A stretch of DNA of 64,000 nt from Colletotrichum lupini (taxonomy: Eukaryota > Ascomycota > Sordariomycetes > Glomerellales > Glomerellaceae): positions 1,364,001-1,428,000 of the forward strand of contig NC_064677.1 of assembly GCF_023278565.1 (NCBI RefSeq). The letters run 5' to 3'. Made by a program: the position numbers and the translations under genes. The notes beneath the pieces were generated by a model. The model had not been told where the DNA came from and ran no database searches. It saw only the letters and a program-made list of their open reading frames with translations. Positions 1 through 9,659 of this stretch are shown here, piece after piece (the first letter of the stretch is position 1; each line of letters starts with the position of its first letter).

Positions 1-413
1 GCAACTTGCCTAAGTGGACATACGTCAACATGGGACGTGGCGTCGTGTTGAACCGCAACCTTGTAGGCCACATAAGGTGGGCTAATGTTTGATCGAAGCT
101 TCGGCCTGAAGCGTTGGGACAAGACGGCACTGACTTCGCTATCAAGGTGCTGACCACTGGGTTTCCCACACTTTCCTTCTCCATCGAATTTCACATTCAT
201 CTGTTCCGTATACATCAACATTACCCATCACGGAATATCAATACAGGGTGAGTACATACAAATTCTCATACAATATTGGACTCATTCTCCAGTATGCGGT
301 GCAAGAAATGTAGATGTGGCCGTAGGAAGAGAAGCTTACAAGAGGTAGATCAGCCACACCAGATAAATATTCACGTCACAGCTGCCAAGTGAGACTCTCG
401 TCGAGGAAAGAAA
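1..413. other. intergenic / window edge, no gene recognised
   Basis: No open frame with recognisable homology is seen. The stretch is likely upstream sequence of the small gene at 414, or the edge of a neighbouring gene cut by the window. Confidence 0.4.
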
Positions 414-1001
414 ATGGACTCACGCTGGGCTCTCACAGAAGAATGGTCCAAAGAGCAGGGCAAATTCACCATTTGGGACCAGGAATCCGACGACGCTGAA
501 GCCCAATTCATTTACATCACGCCAACCACCGAAGATGACGCAAGCCTCGAGAAAGACACCGCGGTTTCCCACATAGGACGCCGACAAGAGCTCGAGCCAG
601 GCATTTCGCCAGAACAAGCAGACTTCGACGATGTCAAAAGACCTTACAGGTGCGACGAGTCGAATCTCGCACCGGTCGAAGTATGCAAGATCCTCCTATG
701 GGAAGTTCAGCCTGCTCTGGCACGCTACACGACAAAGAAGAAGCCGCGTCGGTACTGCCTTGACCACGAGAAAGGCAAGTGCTGCATCGGCCACCGAATA
801 GGCCCCGCGCAGAGGGCAAATATCAGACAAGGAACATTTCCACGATTGGGCGAGGCCTTGACTAAGCTTATCTACTTCTGTACGAATACGAATAGGATGA
901 ATGGCATGACTTCGGGCGAATGTAGGGTGACAGTGTATGGTATTGATGGTACTGCGTGGGTTGATAATGGCTTTATCGCCGACCCAGTGAAGGATACTTA
1001 G
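414..1001 (+). CDS. hypothetical protein, 195 aa
   Basis: This is a single open frame of 195 codons starting with ATG at 414 and ending with TAG. I do not recognise the family. The first 80 residues are acidic and look disordered. The C-terminal half is more ordered, has a basic patch (TKKKPRRYC, about residues 105-113) and several cysteines, including an adjacent pair in KCCIG. There is no signal peptide or membrane segment. An upstream exon cannot be excluded, because the Met used is simply the first in frame. The gene converges on the aldoxime dehydratase gene, whose 3' end lies about 250 bp downstream. Coding status is moderately likely because the frame is long and composition looks normal, but function is unknown. 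Confidence 0.45.
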   Translation: MDSRWALTEEWSKEQGKFTIWDQESDDAEAQFIYITPTTEDDASLEKDTAVSHIGRRQELEPGISPEQADFDDVKRPYRCDESNLAPVEVCKILLWEVQPALARYTTKKKPRRYCLDHEKGKCCIGHRIGPAQRANIRQGTFPRLGEALTKLIYFCTNTNRMNGMTSGECRVTVYGIDGTAWVDNGFIADPVKDT

Positions 1002-1248
1002 TTGAGGAATGTGTTCTTTGGTTCACTATGAGCCAGTTGATATATCGAGAGTTTGGAAACGGGCGGGAGCGTTTGGGTAACGATGTAAGGTAGTTTTGCG
1101 ATTGGACACATTGACTGACTGCGTACCACCTTCATGACCAAGGAAATCAGGGACAGAAGGCGAGTGCTAGCCAAGGAAAAAACGTCCATCACTCCCCCAC
1201 GTTGAAAACAGAACGTGTCCAATGAAGTACTCATTTAATTATAACCAA

Positions 1249-2352
1249 TCATTGCAAAGAACTCAGCATCCCCGTCCTATCATGACACCCAATGTACTCG
1301 AAGACCTGCTGCTCAGGCTCCAGAACCAGAACCTCATGGAACAATGCCAAGGACATCTGATCCCCCAACCTCTTGGCATACTTTGCGAACTCGCCAAAGA
1401 TGGCCAGGTGCGTTCTGTGCTCTTTACTCCAGCGCTCCAGCGAGGCGAGGTTGTCAAAGTACGCCAGCCCGAAAGTCCGATCATGCCCGCCCTTGGCCGT
1501 CACGGGGTCGACGATCTCCATGAAGCGGCAGCTGAAGCAGCCAACCTCGTCGCCGTGGTCGCGGAGGTATTCCATGCCCCTGGTCAGCGGCGGCTGCATC
1601 GCATCGAGGTAGATTTGCCGCTCTTCGGGGAGCGCTGCGGACCAGTCCTGTCCGGAGCGGATGACGGTGAGGTTCTTCTTGCCTTGTACGCGGACCCTCT
1701 CCGGCAGATGGGTTTCACCGTTTTGTGACGTTGATCCGTTGGCCTTCTGCTTGCTTTCTTCTTCCGGATCTCCGAGAAGTTCGTCTGTCTGGGATACGGG
1801 CAGGCGATCTCTCATGCTCCCCCAGTAGACGTGTTCCTTGATGGGTCCACTGACGCTGTCTCTCATATGTGCCGCACCCTCCGGCACGGCCGTCGAGAAC
1901 ACAGTCTCGAACCGGTCGGCCGTCGGAAGAAACACCTCCAAGAACCATCCATGCCGCGGCTGGTCCCCGGGCTTCGCCTCACTCCACCACGTCCGGAAAC
2001 CGCTCTCAGTAGACCACTCCTCGTACGCGGTCTTGCTCGGCCAGTACGCAAACACAGCAACATTATAGAACCCCCGATTATCTACCACAGCAGCGGCTTC
2101 GTGAAAGGCCGGGCGCGAGTCCGGAGCGACTCGGTCGGAGGTCGTGAAGGAGGCTATCGTCTTCAGGGCACCGCCGTCGTTGAGGTCTGCGGATGCGTAC
2201 TGGGCGCCGATGATGGCCATGACTATGTCTTTAATGGTCTTGGGAAAGCGCGAACTGTATAGCTCGAAGGGGGGCGTGAAGCCGGGTGGTGTCCTTGCAG
2301 GTACGGTGCGCTCTTTGCGGAGCCATTCTGGGATTGCGGATTCGAGTTCCAT
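1249..2352 (-). CDS. haem-dependent aldoxime dehydratase (phenylacetaldoxime dehydratase family)
   Basis: Predicted to dehydrate aldoximes (R-CH=NOH) to nitriles using ferrous haem b, as in the OxdA/OxdB/OxdRE family. It is a single 367-aa exon, close to the usual length of about 350-375, with ATG at 2352 in a good context. Family-like segments are visible: the N-terminal PEWLRKERTVPAR, the HVYWGSMRDR block (residues 174-183; Arg181 is a candidate active-site arginine) and the C-terminal WSKEHRTHLAIFGEF block (308-322; His315 or His312 is the likely axial haem ligand), followed by LALFHEVLVL with His339 as candidate distal catalytic histidine. Residue assignments come from motif memory, not an alignment. 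A low-complexity insert (about 196-216) is fungal-like. No signal peptide, so probably cytosolic. It diverges from a nitrilase gene across a shared promoter, which strongly supports an aldoxime-to-acid pathway. Family assignment is confident; substrate (aryl versus alkyl aldoxime) is not. Confidence 0.9.
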   Translation of the reverse strand: MELESAIPEWLRKERTVPARTPPGFTPPFELYSSRFPKTIKDIVMAIIGAQYASADLNDGGALKTIASFTTSDRVAPDSRPAFHEAAAVVDNRGFYNVAVFAYWPSKTAYEEWSTESGFRTWWSEAKPGDQPRHGWFLEVFLPTADRFETVFSTAVPEGAAHMRDSVSGPIKEHVYWGSMRDRLPVSQTDELLGDPEEESKQKANGSTSQNGETHLPERVRVQGKKNLTVIRSGQDWSAALPEERQIYLDAMQPPLTRGMEYLRDHGDEVGCFSCRFMEIVDPVTAKGGHDRTFGLAYFDNLASLERWSKEHRTHLAIFGEFAKYAKRLGDQMSLALFHEVLVLEPEQQVFEYIGCHDRTGMLSSLQ

Positions 2353-3324
2353 GGCGGCGACTGTGTGTTTCGGTGAAGGGTTGAGATAGTAGTGTGGGGG
2401 GACAAGTCAACAATATGGCGGTTCTCTTTTGAAGACCTAGGGTTACGTCTGGAGGATATAGATGACGTTCATCCTATAATCATTGCGGGCTTAAATATTC
2501 CGCAATCTCATCTTGCCGGATTAGTTGCCAAAACACTTGTCAAGCTATTCTAGAAACGATTCAAACGAAGTTGTGGTGTGAACACCACTAGTGAGGATAT
2601 CAGATAATGTGCACGTAATTGGGACGGAACAGACGGGCAGTGAGGTCATACAATTCAGGGATCCGACGAGGAGAAGTGAAACCTTCATGTTTACAAAGAT
2701 GGTTCGGGCGCATTACTCCCAATTCCAACCAACGGCATAATCGATAATACCAAGCTAATCATGGATGCACTAGATAGGATAGTGCTCAACCGGTGAAGCT
2801 AACCCCACCACGCGGATCGCGTGCATTACTCTTGTCTGCAGGCTTCAACCCCTCTCCCTCACCGAATTACCCCGGATTTCATTGATAGCGCGCTAGTGGC
2901 TCAGCTCGGGAAGTGACACGACATCAGACGGAGGGACCAACGATGCGGATAGGGTATTGCTTAACCGTTGGGAAAATCTGGGGAATATGTAACTTGTAGG
3001 AGATAGAAGGGCGGCTGGGTCGGGTTAGTTTGTGATGTTCTTTTTGGCAGTAAACAGACGATCTCCAAATGTGTAGGATAGGATAGTGCTGAGCCGCTCG
3101 CGATGCGGCACAGGAGAACCCCTCATCTAGATATGTTCGTTGGAGCAGGCGGAAAAGAATAGCCTCGCTTTTGAGCTACAAAAGAGAGAGAATCTGCCCG
3201 TGAATGAAGTCGGTCCAGATGAATATCATCCAGCAATCCAACAGAGCCTCTCATTTGACCTCATAAACCCTTAATACCCAATCACTCTTACCTTAAAATC
3301 CACTCCGGATATCTCATAATAGAA
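2353..3324. promoter_or_regulatory. shared divergent promoter region of aldoxime dehydratase and nitrilase
   Basis: This 972-bp gap separates two divergently transcribed genes that should act in one pathway. It contains no gene and carries three copies of a 15-bp repeat, all on the nitrilase side of its centre (see the repeat entry). Coordinate control of both genes from this region is an inference. Confidence 0.6.
2773..3096 (+). promoter_or_regulatory. three-copy direct repeat, candidate regulator binding sites
   Basis: Three copies of a 15-bp element approximating GRTAKTGCTNARCCG lie at 2778-2792, 2953-2967 and 3082-3096, all in the same orientation. Copies 1 and 3 extend to 20 bp (2773-2792 and 3077-3096) with two mismatches; copy 2 differs from copy 1 at three of 15 positions. 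Each ends in CCG, the half-site triplet typical of Zn2Cys6 factors, and such a regulator is encoded downstream of the nitrilase gene. The repeats are seen directly; a regulator-binding role is inference. Confidence 0.55.
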
Positions 3325-4508
3325 ATGGCTCCCAAGCTCAAGATCGCAGCCATCCAAGCCGAGCCTGCCTGGAACGACCTCGAGGGCGGTGTTACCAAGT
3401 CCATCGCTCTCATCGAGGAGGCTGCCAGCAAGGGCGCCAATGTCGTCGGCTTCCCTGAGGTCTTCATTCCCGGATACCCATGGTGAGTGAGAATTGAGAC
3501 ACACACATCCTCCCCATTTTTCTCGTCCGCGACGGTTCCTTTCGTTTCGCTCTCCGCGTCAATGGTTTGGCTAATTTCTTACCGTCGAAAGGAGCATCTG
3601 GGCCAAGTCTCCCACCGATAATGCCGCCTTCATGGACGAGTACTTCCGCAACTCGCTCGTCAAGGACTCTGACGAGATGAAGCGCATCTGCGCCGCCGTC
3701 AAGGAGGCCGGTGTGTTTGTCGTTCTCGGATACAGCGAGAGATTCAAGAACACTTTGTACATTGCCCAGGTAAGGCACTTGCCTCTCCCTTCTCACCTCT
3801 CTTTTTCTCTCAATGAGAACGCTTTCTCACACCTCAAAACAGTCCTTCATCGATGAGAACGGCGTCATCGTGCACCACCGCCGTAAGATCAAGCCGACCC
3901 ACGTCGAGCGCGCCTACTGGGGCGACGGCCAAGGCGAGTCCCTGCAGACCGTCGCGCCTAGCACGCTCCACCCCTCGGTCAAGATCGGTGGGCTCAACTG
4001 CTGGGAGCACACGCAGACGCTCCTGCGCTACTACGAGTACGAGCAGGACGTCGACCTGCACGTCTCCAGCTGGCCCGTCCTCTGGCCTCACCCGACCGAC
4101 AAGGACGGCGTCAGACAAGCCGACTGGCCTCACCACATCACGGACGAGATGAGCATGCGCTTCTCGCAGGTGGTGGCACTCGAGGGTGCGTGCTTCGTCA
4201 TGGTCTGCACGCAGGTCGTCAGCGAGGAGTCCAAGAAGCGGTGCCGCATCGACGAGTTCGGGTACGCGACAAACTCGGTCGGCGCGGGTGGCGGCTTCAG
4301 CATGATTTACTCCCCCTTTGGCGAGGAGCTGGTGAAGCGCCCGCCGCCTGGGGAGGAGTGCATCTTGTATGCCGATGTCGACCTCGCGGAGAAAGCCAAG
4401 GCGAAGCAGAACCTCGATATTGTCGGACACTACTGCCGTCCTGACCAGCTGAGTCTGCGGGTGAACAAATACCCTGCGCGTCCCGTTCACTACGCGGCCG
4501 ACCCTTGA
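3325..4508 (+). CDS. nitrilase (fungal arylacetonitrilase-like)
   Basis: Carbon-nitrogen hydrolase family enzyme predicted to hydrolyse nitriles to carboxylic acids plus ammonia. Exons are 3325-3482, 3592-3769 and 3843-4508; both introns have GT/AG ends and frames join cleanly to 333 aa, a normal nitrilase length. The triad is complete: Glu45 ([11 protein letters not shown]), Lys127 ([10 protein letters not shown]) and nucleophile Cys165 ([10 protein letters not shown]). The CWEH context and the [12 protein letters not shown] loop are typical of fungal nitrilases. Cyanide hydratase is a close relative, but the length and the aldoxime dehydratase neighbour favour a nitrile-to-acid enzyme. There is no targeting signal; cytosolic helical oligomers are typical of the family. 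The obvious substrate would be the nitrile made by the divergent neighbour, for example phenylacetonitrile or indole-3-acetonitrile. Substrate choice is inference. Confidence 0.93.
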
Positions 4509-5203
4509 GAGGAGGATATGAGGATGAAGCAATGATGAGATCAGAGGCTGTTTCTAGTTAGTAGTGACGGATGATGAAGAATTCCCAGGAAGAGATATAT
4601 CCGTTGGCGAACTTGTCGGATGAGTGTCTTTTGTTGTCAAGTAGAGAGTAGAGGAAGTTGAGCGGCATATAATTAGTTGTGACTTCGCTTAGTTAGTAAT
4701 TATCTTCATTCTCTCTCTCAAAATAATTCCCCTCCTACTACCTCAGCTTTGAGTCTCAGCTGAAGCCCCCCCCCCCTTCATTCCCCTTTGTGTTTTAGAG
4801 TTTGGTCTAGTAGAAGCAGACGGGTGGATTGGGCGGAGCTTTTTCGATAACTGAGCGTGCGTTGATTGGGGAAGTGCGGGGTTCTCCCTCTCCCTTTTTT
4901 CTTTTCTTTTCATAACTGAAGCGCGTCGTTGGCTCCCTTCCCCTCCTCCATGATCCATCCCATCGGTAGTTGAATTATATTGAAACTGCGGTCTCTATTA
5001 CCACATCGTCGGGACCTGTCAGAAACACACATCCACACTGACTTGCTGGATGGAAAATGCCTCTTCTGTCAGCCGAGTAAAATCTAGCCGACTGGGCCCA
5101 TATTTGCGCTTATTTGCTTTCCTTGCTCTCATACACAGTACTCCCCCCTCCAGAACATGCCCGCGTGTACCGACTATACGGGCTTTTGATACTCACCTGA
5201 GCC
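4509..5203. other. intergenic region with poly-C tract
   Basis: Nitrilase 3' flank and upstream region of the next regulator gene. It contains an 11-bp C run (about 4766-4776). No gene is seen. Confidence 0.6.
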
Positions 5204-8067
5204 ATGTCGACCTCTCTTCCCCAACGGCAGCCCGAAGGCAAAAAGAGACAGCGGGTCTCCATCGCCTGCCTCGCGTGCCGGCAGAGACGCATGCGAGTAA
5301 GTCGTTTCCCCGTTCATAGCCTACCTCCCAACACTTCCCTTTCGCCATTCTTCCTTGTAGTGACACCAGAAACCCCGCCAGTGCGATGGACAGCAGCCCA
5401 TCTGTGGCTCTTGTACGAGGAGAGGCACCGAGTGTGAGTTTCAGCACGCAGACAATAAACGCCGGTAAGTCGTGAACTAAGGGCCTCCCCCCTTCTCTCT
5501 CCCTCCCCCTCCCCCTCTCCCCTTTCCAAAGGCCCCAAGCCCCAAGCTCCAACCCCCCCCCCCCTTCTCCGGTCTCCCCGCGAGTCCCACAAAGATGTGG
5601 ATCTCATCACGACCGGTTCGTGCTTGCTGCCGCTGACAGCCACGGCCGTGTGTCACCGTCCCCAGACCACCCAGCAAGAAATACGTAGAATCCCTGCAAG
5701 CCCGGATCCGACATCTAGAAGCCCAAGTCGTCGCCCTAGGCTCCCAGCCGGCCTCCGGCGACCTCGCCGCCGAGACTACCGAGGACCACGACCCGCAAGA
5801 CGACAGCGCCGGCGACGACGACGATGACGGAGGCGGTCCCCTCTCGGACCTCACCGGCCTTGTCGGCCGCCTCAACGTGACCGAGGACGGTCAGCTGCAC
5901 TACTTCGGCTCCCAGTCCTCCTACAACCTCGTCCACGAACAACCGCGCGACTCAGCCACGGATCCGCGTGAGCCCTCCCTCAAGATGCAGCGTCAGGGCC
6001 TCCTCGCCGCCGCGCAGCTAGGTAAGATGGTCACCGTCCCGGACGAACTGCAAGCCCACCTCCTCGAGCTCTACTGGCGCTGGCAGAACCCGTGGAACTA
6101 CGTCATTCACAAGAGCGCCTTTTTGCGGAGCTACCGCGGCGAGGATGACGGGACGTATTGTTCACCATTGTTGCTGTGTTCCATCTTTGCTATTGCGGCG
6201 CGGTATTCTGATCGTCCCGAGCTGCGGTCCGTGCCGGATGATCCTAGTACCGCTGGGGATGCGTTTGGCGAGCACGCCAAGATTCTGCTCTTGTATGAGA
6301 GTGAGGCGCCGACGATTACGACGGTGCAGGCTGCGTGTCTCCTTGCGCTGAGGATCATGTCGGATGGTAAGGAGGCTTTGGGGTGGCTATACTCTGGTAT
6401 GTTGTGTTGTTGCATTTCAAAATTTATGAAGTTGACCTGCTAATGAATACAAGGAAACGCAACGAGGATGGCACATAACCTTGGGCTTCATCTCGATTGT
6501 TCCAAATGGGCCACTGCCGGTCTGCTCACCGAAGAAGAGGCTGAAGCGCGGAAAGTGACGTGGTGGGGATGTTATGTCGTCGATAAGTGAGCAGTCTGCT
6601 TTTGTTTTCGCTTCTTCCTATTCTCACTTGGAATGTTCCATCTCACATGAGATTGTGATAGAGCAGCTAGCTGACATATCCCAAGGCTCTTTTCAACTGG
6701 GCTGGGCCGGCCAAGTAGCACGCCAAAGTCCACCATTTCCTGCCCAAAACCCAGCATAGACAGCAACGAAGAGTACACTCCATGGCTACCGACGTCAGAC
6801 ACGCTGGGCTCCGAAAAGTCTCTCGGGGTCCATTCACACATCTCATCAACAGCTTGTCATGTGTCAGAGACGTTTACCATTGCTTGCGAATCAATGGACA
6901 TAATGTATGTTGGCCCTAGCCTCACGCTCATTCTGATTTGCGAACTCTTCTAACGCATTGTCTCTTTTAGATACGCCGCTAACAGCAAACTCTCGACACG
7001 AGAAATTGAAGACGTCGTTAGCAAAACTGACGTGCAGTTGCGGACGCACTACAGAGAGCTGCCGAGCTATCTTCGCTTGCCGGCCTCGCCCAAGGTCCCG
7101 ATGCTTCCTCACGTTTGTCTTTTTCAGTACGTTCTTCTCTGACAGTATTGCGATGTTCCCCTACTTCTCTCGAGAGGCAAGCGAGCAGGGCAATGGGTCA
7201 TGACTAACAAATGATTCTACTGCAGCATTCAATATCATGCACACTTAATCCTCTTACATAGACCGCTCGTTCATAAGCGAAAGAGACGTTCGGTCAGCGT
7301 AAATACGCCAACCGATGACGGCAGCATCGATGGAGATGGATACGACAACCAGCACATGGCAACATGCCGTCACTCGGCGGCTGAGATTTCGAGGTTGCTG
7401 CGCATCTATAAGCAGCAATACACGCTGGTAAGCGCTTTCTCCCCTCTCGTTTACGGATTTGTCCCCCTACCGAGGATTGGTTCACATCTCATACTTTGAA
7501 CAGCGGCGTATCCCCATTGCTGCGGTCCACCTGTGCTTCTCGGCCGTGGTAATCCACCTAATTGATGCCCGGCCATCGAACCCCAACCGGCAGCAGGCGA
7601 TACGGCACTTACAGACGTGCGTTGATGCTCTGCGAGACTTGCGGACAGCGTGGTGCGCGTGGAGCGACAGGGCCTTGCGAGCGGCGCGGCTCTTGGCGAG
7701 AGAGTGGTACCAGTGTGAAGATGTCTCACTTTTGCAGCATTGGGGTGGACTCAGCGGGGTCGAGGGCAGCATTTCTGGACCAACGGCAAACGCAGCAGCA
7801 GCAGCCGCCGCCGCTACGGGAGTTACCGTTGGTATACCGAACACAAATGACCAACAGCAACAAAACCAGCACCAGTCGTATCAACAAGGTGGGACTGCGG
7901 ACGCGGACAGAATGATGGGTCAAGGGCAGACAACGGATGGCGATGGCCAGGGCGATCCTCTGGCTTTTCTTTTTGACGTGGCCACGCCTGACCAGTACAC
8001 GGATAGTCTGGTGAAGGAATGGCTGGCGGAGAGTGGTTACGATGTGTTGAATACGGTCGTCGAGTGA
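5204..8067 (+). CDS. Zn2Cys6 fungal-specific transcription factor (TF1)
   Basis: Nuclear regulator assembled from eight exons: 5204-5296, 5382-5464, 5666-6396, 6454-6586, 6686-6904, 6971-7126, 7226-7427 and 7504-8067. Frames join without a stop to 726 aa. The binuclear zinc cluster is complete, with Cys22, 25, 32, 39, 42 and 49 (spacing 2-6-6-2-6) and basic residues before it. A short linker and a coiled coil (KYVESLQARIRHLEAQV) follow, then an acidic run. The middle-homology domain is visible around NPWNYVIHKSAFL, RMAHNLGLHLDCS and VTWWGCYVVDKLFSTGLGRPS. The C-terminus has an alanine run and a Gln/Asn-rich tail, possibly an activation region. The architecture resembles NIT4/NirA-type and related regulators, but I cannot assign an ortholog. 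It lies 695 bp downstream of the nitrilase gene on the same strand, so it is the natural candidate regulator of the nitrilase-dehydratase pair. Confidence 0.9.
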
Positions 8068-8540
8068 AGTCGATGAGTAATCTTAGCGGGCGTCTTTGGT
8101 GTGTCTGAATGTCTCGGTATATCTCGCCTTTGGTGTGGAGAGCCTTCGAGGGAGATGGATGCTTTCTCTAGCTTGTCAGTGTGTATCAGCGTCTTGTCTA
8201 TCGGTAAGAAGACGGATACTTAGCAGAGACTAGGTATACTCGGTCAAGAATGTCGCGTCAAGGGGACAATACGGCAATTCCAAGTCGCAGCAACGCCGAG
8301 TCCAGCTGAATGACTCGTGTTATATGGGCTAGTCCAAGCCGTCTGACGCAAGAGAGGGGTCTCAGGTCCAGCGCCGGCGGCAGGTGCCGATGTATAAAAG
8401 GACAGATTGAGGTGTAATGCAAAGCGGCGGTTGAATTATGCAACATTATGCTCAAGATCGCTGACTGGTGATTCCCCTTTGAGACTAGCAGCATAGCTTA
8501 GCTCGGAGGGTACGGAGCGTCGTCCGCAAACTCTGGGGCC

Positions 8541-8580
8541 CTTGGTGCCCCTTGGTGTCTCTTGGTGTGCCTTGGAGGGT
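8541..8580 (+). repeat. four-unit 10-bp tandem repeat
   Basis: Four consecutive 10-mers begin CTTGGTG, CTTGGTG, CTTGGTG and CTTGGAG, so CTTGG recurs exactly every 10 bp, close to one DNA helical turn. It lies about 1.1 kb upstream of the TF2 start codon. Confidence 0.7.
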
Positions 8581-9018
8581 GGTCAATGGCATGGTTCAAC
8601 CCGCACGGGACAGCCGCTGACGGGTTTGATGCCCGATTTGATGCAGATTGACGGTGAATTCTGTCGGAGTGCGTTGGCCCTTTTTGCTGGTCTGATTGCT
8701 CCGTCTCATTTCTTCCCCCTCCTTTGTGATTTTTTGTCTCTGGTCTCCGTATCCGTCAGATTGTGCTGTTGTTTGTGGTTCTGTTTTTTTTTGTCAGGAC
8801 CCTTTTTTGGTGATGGTGTTTTTGGCACTTTCCATCGTGTTTTCCCTCCCAACTGCCATTGTTCCTGCCTCCGTCGCAGTTATTAGGTCCTACCAAATCG
8901 GTTTCGCTTTCCACATCACAGATCGACCTTACCTTCTCCCTTTTTCACTTTCCCATGCTGCCATCGGTGGAGGGGTGTACCCAGAACCCACCCAATATCA
9001 GGAGCGTGCTCCGAACCC

Positions 9019-9056
9019 CTCCCATTGGCTGGCAACACCCGTACAGCCAATGGGAG
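9019..9056. promoter_or_regulatory. perfect 13-bp inverted repeat with opposed CCAAT boxes
   Basis: The left arm (CTCCCATTGGCTG, 9019-9031) and right arm (CAGCCAATGGGAG, 9044-9056) are perfect reverse complements separated by 12 bp. Each arm contains one CCAAT pentamer, on opposite strands. CCAAT is the binding site of the fungal HAP/CBC complex. The position about 600 bp upstream of a regulator gene supports a promoter role; binding is inferred. Confidence 0.65.
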
Positions 9057-9659
9057 CACCTCCTCACATGGACCCACGTGATGGGTATCTGACCTGGGCC
9101 CACCGATCGAGATTCGAGACCTTTCACTGTCCAGTCACCAGTGTGTTCCTTCCTCTTCCCGAAATCCCAACTGAGCAAGCAAGCAGCCGGGTGGGATAAT
9201 TGAGAGAGAAAGAGCGGAAGCCGCACTCGCACTGCACCTGCATGGAGTTTGCGATTTACCCTCGGTCGTTCCTGCTTACCCTCTTTCTTTTCTCTTGCAT
9301 TTCATTTCGTATTGCTTCTATCCGAGTCTACCGGTATTTTACCCTCCAAGGAAAGAGCGAGTCTGACAAATCTGGCAACCCGCGCAGACTTGCATTGCAG
9401 TCCCTCTCACCGGGGAAGGAGAGAGAAAGTGAAGGGAAAACGCAACAAGGGGAAAGAGCTGGTCCATGCGTTTTGGGGGTTGAGGTGAAATTCCTCAGCA
9501 AACTGTCGTTGGAACATCAAAAAGTGCCACGGCCAACCGTCTCATCCGGAACAGACCGATAAATCAACCCAGGAAAAGAAACGAACAAGACAAAAGGCGG
9601 AAAAATACAGCAGAAAAAAAGGGAGGGAGGACAAGGCAAAGCGGTCAAGCTTGAATCTC

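Larger units (their letters stand above)
8068..9659. promoter_or_regulatory. long upstream region of the second regulator gene
   Basis: This 1.6-kb region between the two regulator genes holds a 10-bp periodic repeat (8541-8580), a perfect 13-bp inverted repeat containing paired CCAAT boxes (9019-9056), a CACGTG E-box (9075-9080) and pyrimidine-rich stretches before the start codon. An upstream frame from ATG 9242 to 9562 (106 codons) ends about 97 bp before the TF2 start and might be a leader ORF. No other gene is supported. Confidence 0.5.

Noticed and set aside
1831..2262. Plus-strand frame of 143 codons opposite the aldoxime dehydratase
   Set aside because: Antisense to a well-supported gene, with no recognisable motif; a shadow of codon bias.
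3834..4532. 232-codon minus-strand frame over nitrilase exon 3
   Set aside because: Antisense shadow of the nitrilase coding region, which has a complete catalytic triad.
5553..5564. Poly-C run as a possible assembly break inside TF1
   Set aside because: It lies inside a clean intron (5465-5665) whose removal keeps the TF1 frame, so no break is needed.
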